Source: Azolla caroliniana
Taxonomy: Eukaryota > Polypodiophyta
Direction of reading: 5' to 3'
NCBI GenBank assembly: GCA_043228905.1
Contig: JBHGNT010000136.1
Coordinates: 1-64,000, forward strand
DNA: 64,000 bases
The notes beneath the pieces were generated by a model, which was given only the letters and a program-made list of their open reading frames with translations, had not been told where the DNA came from and did no database searches. Shown here piece by piece: positions 15,701-27,796 of this stretch. How positions within the stretch are numbered: position 1 is the first letter of the stretch; every line of letters begins with the position of its first letter. Made by a program: the position numbers and the translations under genes.

Positions 15701-16785
15701 GTTTAAACACAAAAATCCGATATCACACGAGCCAGGTATGAACATTTTAATTTACCTACTAGCGCTTGTGAACTCCCTCCTAAAATTTGCTAATTTCTTC
15801 ATATCTCTCGACCTGAGTTTCAAAATCTTGATTTTTTAATTGTAGATCAGAGCTAGCGTTGTTAGCTTCGATTCGCATGTTTCAACACAGAAATCCGATA
15901 TCACACGAGCCTGGTATGAACATTTTAATTTACTAACGAGCTCTTCTCCACTACCTCCTAAAATTTTCTACTTTCCTCATGTCTCTCGAGCGGAGTTTGA
16001 AAATATTGATTTTTTAATTCCATATTAGAGCCTACGTTATTAGCTTCGATTCGCATGTTTGAACATAGAAATCCGATATCACACGAACCAGGTATGAACA
16101 TTTTAATTTACTAACGCGCTCTTCTCGACTACCTCCTAAAATTTGCTTATTTCTTCATGTCTCTCGACCTGAGTTTCAAAATCTTGATTTTTTAATTCCA
16201 CATTAGAGCTAGCATTGTTAGCTTCGATTCACATGTTTGAACACATGAATCCGATATGACACAAGCCACGTATGGACATTTTAATTTACTCAAGGGCTCC
16301 TCTCAATTCCCTCCTCAAGTTTGCTAATTTCTTCATATCTCTCGACCTGAGTTTCAAAATCATGAGTTTTTAAATCCACATCATAGCTAGCGTTGTTTGC
16401 TTCGATTCCTAGGTTTGATCACAAAAATCCGATATGACACGAGCCAGGTATGAACATTTTAATTTACCTACTAGCTCTTCTCAACTCCCTTCTCAAATTT
16501 GGTAATTTCGTCATGTCTCTCGACCTGAGTTTCAAAATCTTGACTTTTTAATTCCATATCATAGCTAGCGTTGTTAGCTTCGATTCGCATGTTTGAACAC
16601 AAAAATCCGATATCACACGAGCCAGGTATGAACATTTTAATTTACCTACTAGCGCTTGTGAACTCCCTCCTAAAATTTGCTAATTTCTTCATGTCTCTCG
16701 ACTTGAGTTTCAAAATCTTGATTTTTTAATTCCATATTAGAGCTAGCGTTGTTAGCTTCGATTCACATGTTTGAACACAGGAATC

Positions 16786-19700
16786 CGATATCACACGAGC
16801 CAGGTATGAACATTTTAATTTACTAACGCGCTCTTCTCCACTACCTCCTCAAATTTGCTAATTTCTTCATGTCTCTCGACCTGAGTTTCAAAATCTTGAT
16901 TTTTTAATTGTAGATCAGAGCTAGCGTTGTTAGCATCGATTCGCATGTTTCAACACAGAAATCCGATATCACACGAGCCTGGTATGAAAATTTTAATTTA
17001 CTAACGAGCTCTTCTCCACTACCTCCTAAAACTTTCTAATTTCCTCATGTCTCTCGAGCGGAGTTTCAAAATATTGATTTTTTAATTCCATATTAGAGCC
17101 TACGTTATTAGCTTCGATTCGCATGTTTGAACATAGAAATCCGATATCACACGAACCAGGTATGAACATTTTAATTTACTAACGCGCTCTTCTCCACTAC
17201 CTCCTAAAATTTGCTTATTTCTTCATGTCTCTCGACCTGAGTTTCAAAATCTTGATTTTTTAATTCCACATTAGAGCTAGCATTGTTAGCTTCGATTCAC
17301 ATGTTTGAACACATGAATCCGATATGACACAAGCCACGTATGGACATTTTAATTTACTCAAGGGCTCCTCTCAATTCCCTCCTCAAGTTTGCTAATTTCT
17401 TCATATCTCTCGACCTGAGTTTCAAAATCATGAGTTTTTAAATCCACATCATAGCTAGCGTTGTTTGCTTCGATTCCTAGGTTTGATCACAAAAATCCGA
17501 TATGACACGAGCCAGGTATGAACATTTTAATTTACCTACTAGCTCTTCTCAACTCCCTTCTCAAATTTGGTAATTTCGTCATGTCTCTCGACCTGAGTTT
17601 CAAAATCTTGACTTTTTAATTCCATATCATAGCTAGCGTTGTTAGCTTCGATTCGCATGTTTGAACACAAAAATCCGATATCACACGAGCCAGGTATGAA
17701 CATTTTAATTTACCTACTAGCGCTTGTGAACTCCCTCCTAAAATTTGCTAATTTCTTCATGTCTCTCGACTTGAGTTTCAAAATCTTGATTTTTTAATTC
17801 CATATTAGAGCTAGCGTTGTTAGCTTCGATTCACATGTTTGAACACAGGAATCCGATATCACACGAGCCAGGTATGAACATTTTAATTTACTAACGCGCT
17901 CTTCTCCACTACCTCCTCAAATTTGCTAATTTCTTCATGTCTCTCGACCTGAGTTTCAAAATCTTGATTTTTTAATTGTAGATCAGAGCTAGCGTTGTTA
18001 GCATCGATTCGCATGTTTCAACACAGAAATCCGATATCACACGAGCCTGGTATGAAAATTTTAATTTACTAACGAGCTCTTCTCCACTACCTCCTAAAAC
18101 TTTCTAATATCCTCATGTCTCTCGAGCGGAGTTTCAAAATATTGATTTTTTAATTCCATATTAGAGCCTGCGTTATTAGCTTCGAGTCGCATGTTTGAAC
18201 ACAGAAATCCGATATCACACGAACCAGGTATGAAGATTTTAATTTACTAACGCGCTCTTCTCCACTACCTCCTAAAATTTGCTAATTTCGTCATGTCTCT
18301 CGACCTGAGTTTCAAAATCTTGATTTTTTAATTCAATATCAGCGCTAGCGTTGTTAGCTTCGATTTGCATGTTTTAATTTACTCAAGGGCTCCTCTCAAC
18401 TCCCTCCTCAAGTTTGCTATTTTCGTCATGTCTCTCGACCTGAGTTTCAAAATCTTGATTTTTTAATTCCATATCATAGCTAGCGTTGGTAGCTTCGATT
18501 TGCATGTTTGAACACAAAAATCCAATATCACACAAGCTAGGTATGAACATTTTAATTTACTCAAGGGCTCCTCTCAACTCCCTTGTCAAGGTTGCTAATT
18601 TCTTCATGTCTCTCGACCTGAGTTTCAAAATCATGATTTTTTAATTCCATATCATAGCTAGCGTTGTTAGCTTCGATTCGCATGTTTGAACACAAAAATC
18701 CGATATGACACGAGCCAGGTATGAACATTTTAATTTACCTACTAGCTCTTCTCAACTCACTACTCAAATTTGGTAATTTCCTCATGTTTCTCGACCTGAG
18801 TTTCAAAATCTTGACTTTTTAATTCCATATCATAGCTAGCGTTGTTAGATTCGATTCGCATATTTGAACACAAAAATCCGATATCACACGAGCCAGGTAG
18901 GAACATTTTAATTTACCTAATAGCTCTTCTCAACTCACTCCTCATATTTTGTAATTTCGTCATGTCTCTCGACCTGAGTTTCAAAATCTTGATTTTTTAA
19001 TTCCATATCATAGCTAGCGTTGTTAGCTTCGATTCGCATGTTTGAACACAAAAATCCGATATCACACGAGCCAGGTAGGAACATTTTAATTTACTCAAGG
19101 GCTCCTCTCAACTCCCTCCTCAAGTTTGCTATTTTCGTCACGTCTCTCGACTTGAGTTTCAGAATCTTGAGTTTTTAAATCCACATCATAGCTAACATTG
19201 TTAGCTTTGATTCGCATGTTTGAACACAAAAATCCGATATCACACGAGCCAGGTATGAACATTTTAATTTACCTCCTAGCTCTTCTCAACTCCCTCCTCA
19301 AATTTGGTAATTTCGTCATGTCTCACGACCTGAGTTTCAAAATCTTGATATTTTAATTCCATATCATAGCTAGCGTTGTTAGCTTCGACTTGCATGTTTG
19401 AACACAAAAATCCGATATCACACGAGCCAGGTATGAACATTTTAATTTACTCAAGGGCTCCTCTCAACTCCCTTGTCAAGGTTGCTAATTTCCTCATGTC
19501 TCTCGACCTGAGTTTCAAAATCTTAATTTTTTAATTCCATATCATAGCTAGCGTTGTTAGCTTCGATTCGCATGTTTGAACACAAAAATCCGATATGACA
19601 CGAGCCAGGTATGAACATTTTAATTTACGTACTAAATCTTCTCAACTCACTCCTCAAATTTGGTAATTTCGTCATGTCTCTCGACCTCAGTTTCAAAATC

Positions 19701-22700
19701 TTGATTTTTTAATTCCATATCATAGCTAGCGTTGTTAGCTTCGATTTGCATGTTTGAACACAAAAATCCGATATCACACGAGCCAGGTAGGAACATTTTA
19801 ATTTACTCAAGGGCTCCTCTCAACTCCCTCCTCAAGTTTGCTATTTTCGTCATGTCTCTCGACCTGAAATTCAAAGTCTTGATTTTTTAATTCCATATCA
19901 TAGCTAGCGTTGTTAGCTTCGATTCGCATGTTTGAACACAAAAATCCGATATGACACGAGCCAGGTATGAACATTTTAATTTACCTACTAGCTCTTCTCA
20001 ACTCACTCCTCAAATTTTGTAATTTCGTCATGTCTCACGACCTGAGTGTCAAAATCTTGATATTTTAATTTCATATCATAGCTAGCGTTGTTAGCTTCGA
20101 TTTGCATGTTTGAACACAAAAATCAGATATCACACGAGCCAGGTATGAACATTTTAATTTACCTCCTAGCTCTTCTCAACTCCCTCCTCAAATTTGGTAA
20201 TTTCGTCATGTCTGACGACCTGAGTTTCAAAATCTTGATATTTTAATTCCATATCATAGCTAGCGTTGTTAGCTTCGATTTGCTTGTTTGAACACAAAAA
20301 TCCGATATCACACGAGCCAGGTATGAACATTTTAATTTACTAACGCGCTCTTCTCCACTACCTCCTAAAATTTGCTAATTTCTTCATGTCTCTCGACCTG
20401 AGTTTCAAAATCTTGATTTTTTAATTGTAGATCAGAGCTAGCGTTGTTAGCATCGATTCGCATGTTTCAACACAGAAATCCGATATCACACGAGCCTGGT
20501 ATGAAAATTTTAATTTACTAACGAGCTCTTCTCCACTACCTCCTAAAACTTTCTAATTTCCTCATGTCTCTCGAGCGGAGTTTCAAAATATTGATTTTTT
20601 AATTCCATATTAGAGCCTACGTTATTAGCTTCGATTCGCATGTTTGAACATAGAAATCCGATATCACACGAACCAGGTATGAACATTTTAATTTACTAAC
20701 GCGCTCTTCTCCACTACCTCCTAAAATTTGCTTATTTCTTCATGTCTCTCGACCTGAGTTTCAAAATCTTGATTTTTTAATTCCACATTAGAGCTAGCAT
20801 TGTTAGCTTCGATTCACATGTTTGAACACATGAATCCGATATGACACAAGCCACGTATGGACATTTTAATTTACTCAAGGGCTCCTCTCAATTCCCTCCT
20901 CAAGTTTGCTAATTTCTTCATATCTCTCGACCTGAGTTTCAAAATCATGAGTTTTTAAATCCACATCATAGCTAGCGTTGTTTGCTTCGATTCCTAGGTT
21001 TGATCACAAAAATCCGATATGACACGAGCCAGGTATGAACATTTTAATTTACCTACTAGCTCTTCTCAACTCCCTTCTCAAATTTGGTAATTTCGTCATG
21101 TCTCTCGACCTGAGTTTCAAAATCTTGACTTTTTAATTCCATATCATAGCTAGCGTTGTTAGCTTCGATTCGCATGTTTGAACACAAAAATCCGATATCA
21201 CACGAGCCAGGTATGAACATTTTAATTTACCTACTAGCGCTTGTGAACTCCCTCCTAAAATTTGCTAATTTCTTCATGTCTCTCGACTTGAGTTTCAAAA
21301 TCTTGATTTTTTAATTCCATATTAGAGCTAGCGTTGTTAGCTTCGATTCACATGTTTGAACACAGGAATCCGATATCACACGAGCCAGGTATGAACATTT
21401 TAATTTACTAACGCGCTCTTCTCCACTACCTCCTCAAATTTGCTAATTTCTTCATGTCTCTCGACCTGAGTTTCAAAATCTTGATTTTTTAATTGTAGAT
21501 CAGAGCTAGCGTTGTTAGCATCGATTCGCATGTTTCAACACAGAAATCCGATATCACACGAGCCTGGTATGAAAATTTTAATTTACTAACGAGCTCTTCT
21601 CCACTACCTCCTAAAACTTTCTAATTTCCTCATGTCTCTCGAGCGGAGTTTCAAAATATTGATTTTTTAATTCCATATTAGAGCCTGCGTTATTAGCTTC
21701 GAGTCGCATGTTTGAACACAGAAATCCGATATCACACGAACCAGGTATGAAGATTTTAATTTACTAACGCGCTCTTCTCCACTACCTCCTAAAATTTGCT
21801 AATTTCGTCATGTCTCTCGACCTGAGTTTCAAAATCTTGATTTTTTAATTCAATATCAGCGCTAGCGTTGTTAGCTTCGATTTGCATGTTTTAATTTACT
21901 CAAGGGCTCCTCTCAACTCCCTCCTCAAGTTTGCTATTTTCGTCATGTCTCTCGACCTGAGTTTCAAAATCTTGATTTTTTAATTCCATATCATAGCTAG
22001 CGTTGGTAGCTTCGATTTGCATGTTTGAACACAAAAATCCAATATCACACAAGCTAGGTATGAACATTTTAATTTACTCAAGGGCTCCTCTCAACTCCCT
22101 TGTCAAGGTTGCTAATTTCTTCATGTCTCTCGACCTGAGTTTCAAAATCATGATTTTTTAATTCCATATCATAGCTAGCGTTGTTAGCTTCGATTCGCAT
22201 GTTTGAACACAAAAATCCGATATGACACGAGCCAGGTATGAACATTTTAATTTACCTACTAGCTCTTCTCAACTCACTACTCAAATTTGGTAATTTCCTC
22301 ATGTTTCTCGACCTGAGTTTCAAAATCTTGACTTTTTAATTCCATATCATAGCTAGCGTTGTTAGATTCGATTCGCATATTTGAACACAAAAATCCGATA
22401 TCACACGAGCCAGGTAGGAACATTTTAATTTACCTAATAGCTCTTCTCAACTCACTCCTCATATTTTGTAATTTCGTCATGTCTCTCGACCTGAGTTTCA
22501 AAATCTTGATTTTTTAATTCCATATCATAGCTAGCGTTGTTAGCTTCGATTCGCATGTTTGAACACAAAAATCCGATATCACACGAGCCAGGTAGGAACA
22601 TTTTAATTTACTCAAGGGCTCCTCTCAACTCCCTCCTCAAGTTTGCTATTTTCGTCACGTCTCTCGACTTGAGTTTCAGAATCTTGAGTTTTTAAATCCA

Positions 22701-23819
22701 CATCATAGCTAACATTGTTAGCTTTGATTCGCATGTTTGAACACAAAAATCCGATATCACACGAGCCAGGTATGAACATTTTAATTTACCTCCTAGCTCT
22801 TCTCAACTCCCTCCTCAAATTTGGTAATTTCGTCATGTCTCACGACCTGAGTTTCAAAATCTTGATATTTTAATTCCATATCATAGCTAGCGTTGTTAGA
22901 TTCGATTCGCATGTTTGAACACAAAAATCCGATATCACACGAGCCAGGTATGAACATTTTAATTTACTCAAGGGCTCCTCTCAACTCCCTTGTCAAGGTT
23001 GCTAATTTCCTCATGTCTCTCGACCTGAGTTTCAAAATCTTAATTTTTTAATTCCATATCATAGCTAGCGTTGTTAGCTTCGATTCGCATGTTTGAACAC
23101 AAAAATCCGATATGACACGAGCCAGGTATGAACATTTTAATTTACGTACTAAATCTTCTCAACTCACTCCTCAAATTTGGTAATTTCGTCATGTCTCTCG
23201 ACCTCAGTTTCAAAATCTTGATTTTTTAATTCCATATCATAGCTAGCGTTGTTAGCTTCGATTCGCATGTTTGAACACAAAAATCCGATATCACACGAGC
23301 CAGGTAGGAACATTTTAATTTACTCAAGGGCTCCTCTCAACTCCCTCCTCAAGTTTGCTATTTTCGTCATGTCTCTCGACCTGAAATTCAAAGTCTTGAT
23401 TTTTTAATTCCATATCATAGCTAGCGTTGTTAGCTTCGATTCGCATGTTTGAACACAAAAATCCGATATGACACGAGCCAGGTATGAACATTTTAATTTA
23501 CCTACTAGCTCTTCTCAACTCACTCCTCAAATTTTGTAATTTCGTCATGTCTCACGACCTGAGTGTCAAAATCTTGATATTTTAATTTCATATCATAGCT
23601 AGCGTTGTTAGCTTCGATTTGCATGTTTGAACACAAAAATCAGATATCACACGAGCCAGGTATGAACATTTTAATTTACCTCCTAGCTCTTCTCAACTCC
23701 CTCCTCAAATTTGGTAATTTCGTCATGTCTGACGACCTGAGTTTCAAAATCTTGATATTTTAATTCCATATCACAGCTAGCGTTGTTAGCTTCGATTTGC
23801 TTGTTTGAACACAAAAATC
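16786..23819. repeat. 3,517-bp recent tandem duplication within the satellite
   Basis: Two adjacent blocks, about 16,786-20,302 and 20,303-23,819, are nearly identical. Private markers recur at exactly 3,517 bp: 'cgattcctagg' at 17,471 and 20,988, the 43-bp-deletion joint at 18,368 and 21,885, and 'tccaatatcacacaagctagg' at 18,521 and 22,038. The length equals 20 x 178 minus 43, so each block holds twenty monomers including one short one. A few differences are visible (for example agcttcgacttgcatg near 19,381 against agattcgattcgcatg near 22,898), so the event looks recent. A smaller 1,068-bp (6 monomer) duplication precedes it, with 'cgattcctagg' also at 16,403. Confidence 0.88.
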
Positions 23820-26566
23820 CGATATCACACGAGCCAGGTATGAACATTTTAATTTACTAACGCGCTCTTCTCCACTACCTCCTAAAATTTGCTAATTTCT
23901 TGATGTCTCTCGACCTGAATTTGAAAATCTTGATTTTTTAATTTCATATCAGAGCTAGCGCTGTTACCTTCGATTCACATGTTTGAACACAAGAATCCGA
24001 TATCACACGAGCCAGGTATGAACATTTTAATTTACTAAAGGGCTCCTCTCAACTCCCTTGTCAAGGTTGCTAATTTCGTCATGTCTCTCGACCTGAGTTT
24101 CAAAATCTTGATTTTTTAATTCCATGTCATAGCTAGCGTTGGTAGCTTCGATTCACATGTTTAAACACAAAAATCCGATATCACACGAGCCAGGTATGAA
24201 CATTTTAATTTTCCTACTAGCGCTTGTGAACTCCCTCCTAAAATTTGCTAATTTCTTCATATCTCTCGACCTGAGTTTCAAAATCTTGATTTTTTAATTG
24301 TAGATCAGAGCTAGCGTTGTTAGCTTCGATTCGCATGTTTCAACACAGAAATCCGATATCACACGAGCCTGGTATGAACATTTTAATTTACTAACGCGCT
24401 CTTCTCCACTACCTCCTCAAATTTGCTAATTTCTTCATGTCTCTCGACCTGAGTTTCAAAATCTTGATTTTTTAATTGTAGATCAGAGCTAGCGTTGTTA
24501 GCTTCGATTCGCATGTTTCAACACAGAAATCCGATATCACACGAGCCTGGTATGAACATTTTAATTTACTAACGAGCTCTTCTCCACTACCTCCTAAAAT
24601 TTTCTACTTTCCTCATGTCTCTCGAGCGGAGTTTGAAAATATTGATTTTTTAATTCCATATTAGAGCCTACGTTATTAGCTTCGATTCGCATGTTTGAAC
24701 ATAGAAATCCGATATCACACGAACCAGGTATGAACATTTTAATTTACTAACGCGCTCTTCTCGACTACCTCCTAAAATTTGCTAATTTCGTCATGTCTCT
24801 CGACCTGAGTTTCAAAATCTTGATTTTTTAATTCCATATCATAGCTAGCGTTGTTAGCTTCGATTTGCATGTTTGAACACAAAAATCCGATATCACACGA
24901 GCTAGCTATGAACATTTTAATTTGCGTACTAGCGCTTGTCAACTACCTCCTCAAATTTGCTAATTTCTTCATGTCTCTCGACCTAAGTTTCAAAATCTTG
25001 ATTTTTTAATTCAATATCAGCGCTAGCGTTGTTAGCTTCGATTTGCATGTTTTAATTTACTCAAGGGCTCCTCTCAACTCCCTCCTCAAGTTTGCTATTT
25101 TCATCATGTCTCTCGACCTGAGTTTCAAAATCTTGATTTTTTAATTCCATATCATAGCTAGCGTTGGTAGCTTCGATTTGCATGTTTGAACACAAAAATC
25201 CGATATCACACGAGCCAGGTATGAACATTTAAATTTACTCAAGGGCTCCTCTCAACTCCCTTGTCAAGGTTGCTAATTTCGTCATGTCTCTTGACCTGAG
25301 TTTCAAAATCTTGATTTTTTAATTCCATATCATAGCGAGCGTTGTTAGCTTCGATTCGCATGTTTGAACACAAAAATCCGATATCACACGAGCCAGGTAG
25401 GAACATTTTAATTTACCTACTAGCTCTTCTCAACTCACTCCTCAAGTTTGCTATTTTCGTCACGTCTCTCGACTTGAGTTTCAGAATCTTGAGTTTTTAA
25501 ATCCACATCATAGCTAACGTTGTTAGCTTTGATTCGCATGTTTGAACACAAAAATCCGATATCACACGAGCCAGGTATGAACATTTTAATTTACCTCCTA
25601 GCTCTTCTCAACTCCCTCCTCAAATTTGGTAATTTCGTCATGTCTCACGACCTGAGTTTCAAAATCTTGATATTTTAATTCCATATCATAGCTAGCGTTG
25701 TTAGCTTCGACTTGCATGTTTGAACACAAAAATCCGATATCACACGAGCCAGGTATGAACATTTAAATTTACTCAAGGGCTCCTCTTAACTCCCTTGTCA
25801 AGGTTGCTAATTTCGTCATGTCTCTCGACCTGAGTTTTAAAATCTTGATTTTTTAATTCCATATCATAGCTAGCGTTGTTACCTTCGATACGCATGTTTG
25901 AACACATAAATCCGATATGACACGAGCCAGGTATGAACATTTTAATTTACTAACAGGCTCTTCTCAACTCACTCCTCAAATTTGGTAATTTCGTCATGTC
26001 TCTCGACCTGAGTTTCAAAATCTTGATTTTTTAATTCCATATTATAGCTAGCGTTGTTAGCTTCGATTTGCATGTTTGAACCAAAAAATCCGATATCACA
26101 CGAGCTAGGTATGAACATTTAAATTTACTCAAGGGCTCCTCTCAACTCCCTTGTCAAGGTTGCTAATTTCGTCATGTCTCTTGACCTGAGTTTCAAAATC
26201 TTGATTTTTTAATTCCATATCATAGCTAGCGTTGTTAGCTTCGATTCGCATGTTTGAACACATAAATCCGATATGACACGAGCCAGGTATGAACATTTTA
26301 ATTTACCTACTAGCTCTTCTCAACTCACTCCTCAAATTTGATAATTTCGTCGTGTCTCTCGACCTGAGTTTCAAAATCTTGATTTTTTAATTCCATATCA
26401 TAGCTAGCGTTGTTAGATTCGATTCGCATGTTTGAACACAAAAATCCGATATCACACGAGCCAGGTAGGAACATTTTAATTTACTCAAGGGCTCCTCTCA
26501 ACCCCCTCCTCAAGTTTGCTATTTTCGTCATGTCGCTCGACCTGAGTTTCAAAATCTTGATTTTTT

Positions 26567-26650
26567 CATATTAATAGACTATATAATGTCTTATACGAGG
26601 AGTGCGGGCACGATACTTCTTTGGCTGTGATTAGTGTTATTTGGTTAACT
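26567..26650. other. Element 3' terminal segment, no recognisable feature
   Basis: About 84 bp of non-satellite, non-telomeric sequence lies between the left satellite junction and the telomere-like tract. It has no coding potential, and I saw no polyadenylation hexamer on the minus strand. It marks the true 3' boundary of the inserted DNA, or filler DNA acquired on insertion. Confidence 0.6.
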
Positions 26651-26806
26651 ATTTGAGGATTTAGGGTTTGGGTTTGAAGGTTTGGGGTATATGGGTTAAC
26701 TGAGGTTTTTGGGTTAAATATCTTAAGGGTTTAGGGTTTTGTTCGGAGGGTTTAGGGCATATGGGTAAAATATCTGAGGGTTTAGGGTTGCGGGTATTGG
26801 GTAGGT
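26651..26806 (+). repeat. Degenerate telomere-like (TTTAGGG) tract at the element's 3' end
   Basis: Exact TTTAGGG units occur at 26,660-26,666, 26,730-26,736, 26,751-26,757 and 26,781-26,787, among many near-matches such as tttggg and gggtt. A longer irregular unit is also visible: 'atgggtaaaatatctgaggg' resembles the earlier stretch from atgggttaac to atcttaaggg. The G-rich strand is the plus strand, so the element RNA (minus sense) carries CCCTAAA-like sequence near its 3' end. It may be captured telomeric sequence or part of the element's own 3' UTR. Confidence 0.8.
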
Positions 26807-26954
26807 TAAAGATTAAGGGAAAGAGGGGGGAGTGCCACGTTTTACTTAGTGGGAATGAAATAGCATATATATTATTGAAAGCACAACTAACCACAACATA
26901 AAAACAATAGACACTTGAGAAGAAAATATATATTGATCAAATATATGTTAATAT

Positions 26955-27009
26955 GACCTATGTAGCAAACTAGTTTCGCTCATATATGGAGCTCATCAGT
27001 GCTTAGGTC
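26955..27009 (-). ncRNA. Hammerhead ribozyme (type I, short palindromic stem III)
   Basis: On the minus strand all hammerhead core parts are present in order. Stem I 5' strand is GACCTA+AGCA (27,009-27,000). The core CTGATGA follows at 26,999-26,993. Stem II is GCTC/GAGC (26,992-26,989 with 26,981-26,978) around the loop CATATAT. The core GAA is at 26,977-26,975. Stem III is ACTAGT (26,974-26,969). Residue 17 is T at 26,968, so cleavage is expected after it. Stem I 3' strand is TGCT, bulge ACA, TAGGTC (26,967-26,955). Stem I pairs 4+6 bp with one asymmetric bulge, a natural site for a tertiary contact with loop II. Stem III is only 2 bp within one molecule but is self-complementary, as in the dimeric hammerheads described for Penelope-like elements. 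It lies about 790 nt downstream of the RT stop. Position 17 is U rather than the commoner C, which may slow cleavage. Confidence 0.88.
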
Positions 27010-27350
27010 ATTTTCGAGTACAAAGGTAAGTTTATATAGGTTTGTGGTAAGGGGGGTGTAAGATGAGTGGTGGACAAGAGTGATAAATGTGAAAAGAAGT
27101 GAGGAGTATGGGAGGGAGTGGTGTAACACGGTGATAAGGGGGCAAGATATGATTTTGTAAAGGGAGGGAGTGGGTATCATGAGTTTGATAGAGATAAGTG
27201 GGTAACTAGAGGGTATAATAATGGTCATAAGTGGGTGACCGGAGGGTATGATAAGTGAGGGGAGGGGTGTGTATATGTGTGTGATGGTGGCTAGTACGAG
27301 GTAAAGATGTGGGTGAAAAACGAGGGGAATACGAATTTAATAGTTATGGG
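27010..27350 (-). other. 3' UTR segment between pyrimidine-rich tract and ribozyme
   Basis: No credible gene is present. An 82-codon ORF on the minus strand (26,980-27,228) runs through the ribozyme and shows no recognisable motif. A 33-bp imperfect direct repeat is visible on the plus strand, starting at 27,194 (ataagtgggtaactagaggg) and again at 27,227 (ataagtgggtgaccggaggg), with a third partial copy near 27,250. Confidence 0.55.
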
Positions 27351-27735
27351 GAATGAGGAGAGAGAGAGAGAGAGAGAGATAGAGAGAGAAATTTAACTAA
27401 TGAGAAGAGAGTGTGAAAAAAGGTGAGAAAAGAGAGAGGGAGAGAGAGAGAGAGAGAGAAAAGAAAAAAAGAAAGAAAGAAAGAAGAGAGACGTAGAGAA
27501 AAGAAAAGGTAGAGAGGGAGAAAAAAGGAAAAGAAAAAAGAGGTGAGTTTTAGAGTGTAGAGAGGGAGAAAAGTAAAGGTAGAGAGAGAGGAAAAAGAAA
27601 TGATTTAGAGAGGGAGAAAGGTAAAGGTAGAGAGAGAAAGAGAAGGGGAGGGAAGGAGGAGATAGAGATAGAGAAAGGGAAAGTTAAGAGAGAAGAAATG
27701 TGAAGGTAGAGAGGGAGAAGATAGGGGGAGATCCT
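27351..27735 (+). repeat. Polypurine (GA-rich) low-complexity tract
   Basis: The plus strand is almost pure purine: an (AG)n run at 27,357-27,380, further GA and GAAA runs, then an imperfect minisatellite of 'agagagggagaaa-gtaaaggtagagaga' units around 27,556-27,650. In the element's sense RNA this is a polypyrimidine tract directly after the RT stop. The apparent ORFs here (for example 27,550-27,738 minus) are translations of this tract and are not genes. Confidence 0.85.
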
Positions 27736-27796
27736 CACGTGGTAAATATAGGGAGATAAAACTTGTGGTTTAAAAAAATAAAAATATGGAGAGGAC

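Larger units (their letters stand above)
1..26566. repeat. 178-bp satellite array, left arm
   Basis: Head-to-tail satellite monomers fill this whole interval, all in one orientation. The period is 178 bp: the landmark catgtttg before the GAACAC motif recurs at 163, 341 and 519. Each monomer has a strongly conserved half, running from AAAATCTTGATTTT through tagctagcgttgttagc to catgtttgaacac, and a variable middle. The middle comes in recognisable types: 'actcaagggctcctctcaac', 'cctactagctcttctcaac' and 'taacgcgctcttctccac'. Since 178 is not a multiple of three, reading frames cannot run through successive monomers, and the short ORFs here are by-products of the repeat. No gene, RNA or other insertion is visible in this arm. 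The array could be centromeric, pericentromeric or subtelomeric; the sequence alone does not decide. Confidence 0.98.

Noticed and set aside
26661-26894. 77-codon minus-strand ORF in the element tail
   Set aside because: It mostly translates degenerate CCCTAAA repeats (KPSDILPICPKPSEQNPKPL) and has no other support.
26567-27796. GIY-YIG endonuclease downstream of the RT in any frame
   Set aside because: The interval is pyrimidine-rich low complexity, then ribozyme, then telomere-like repeats; I saw no GIY or YIG motif or CCHH finger.
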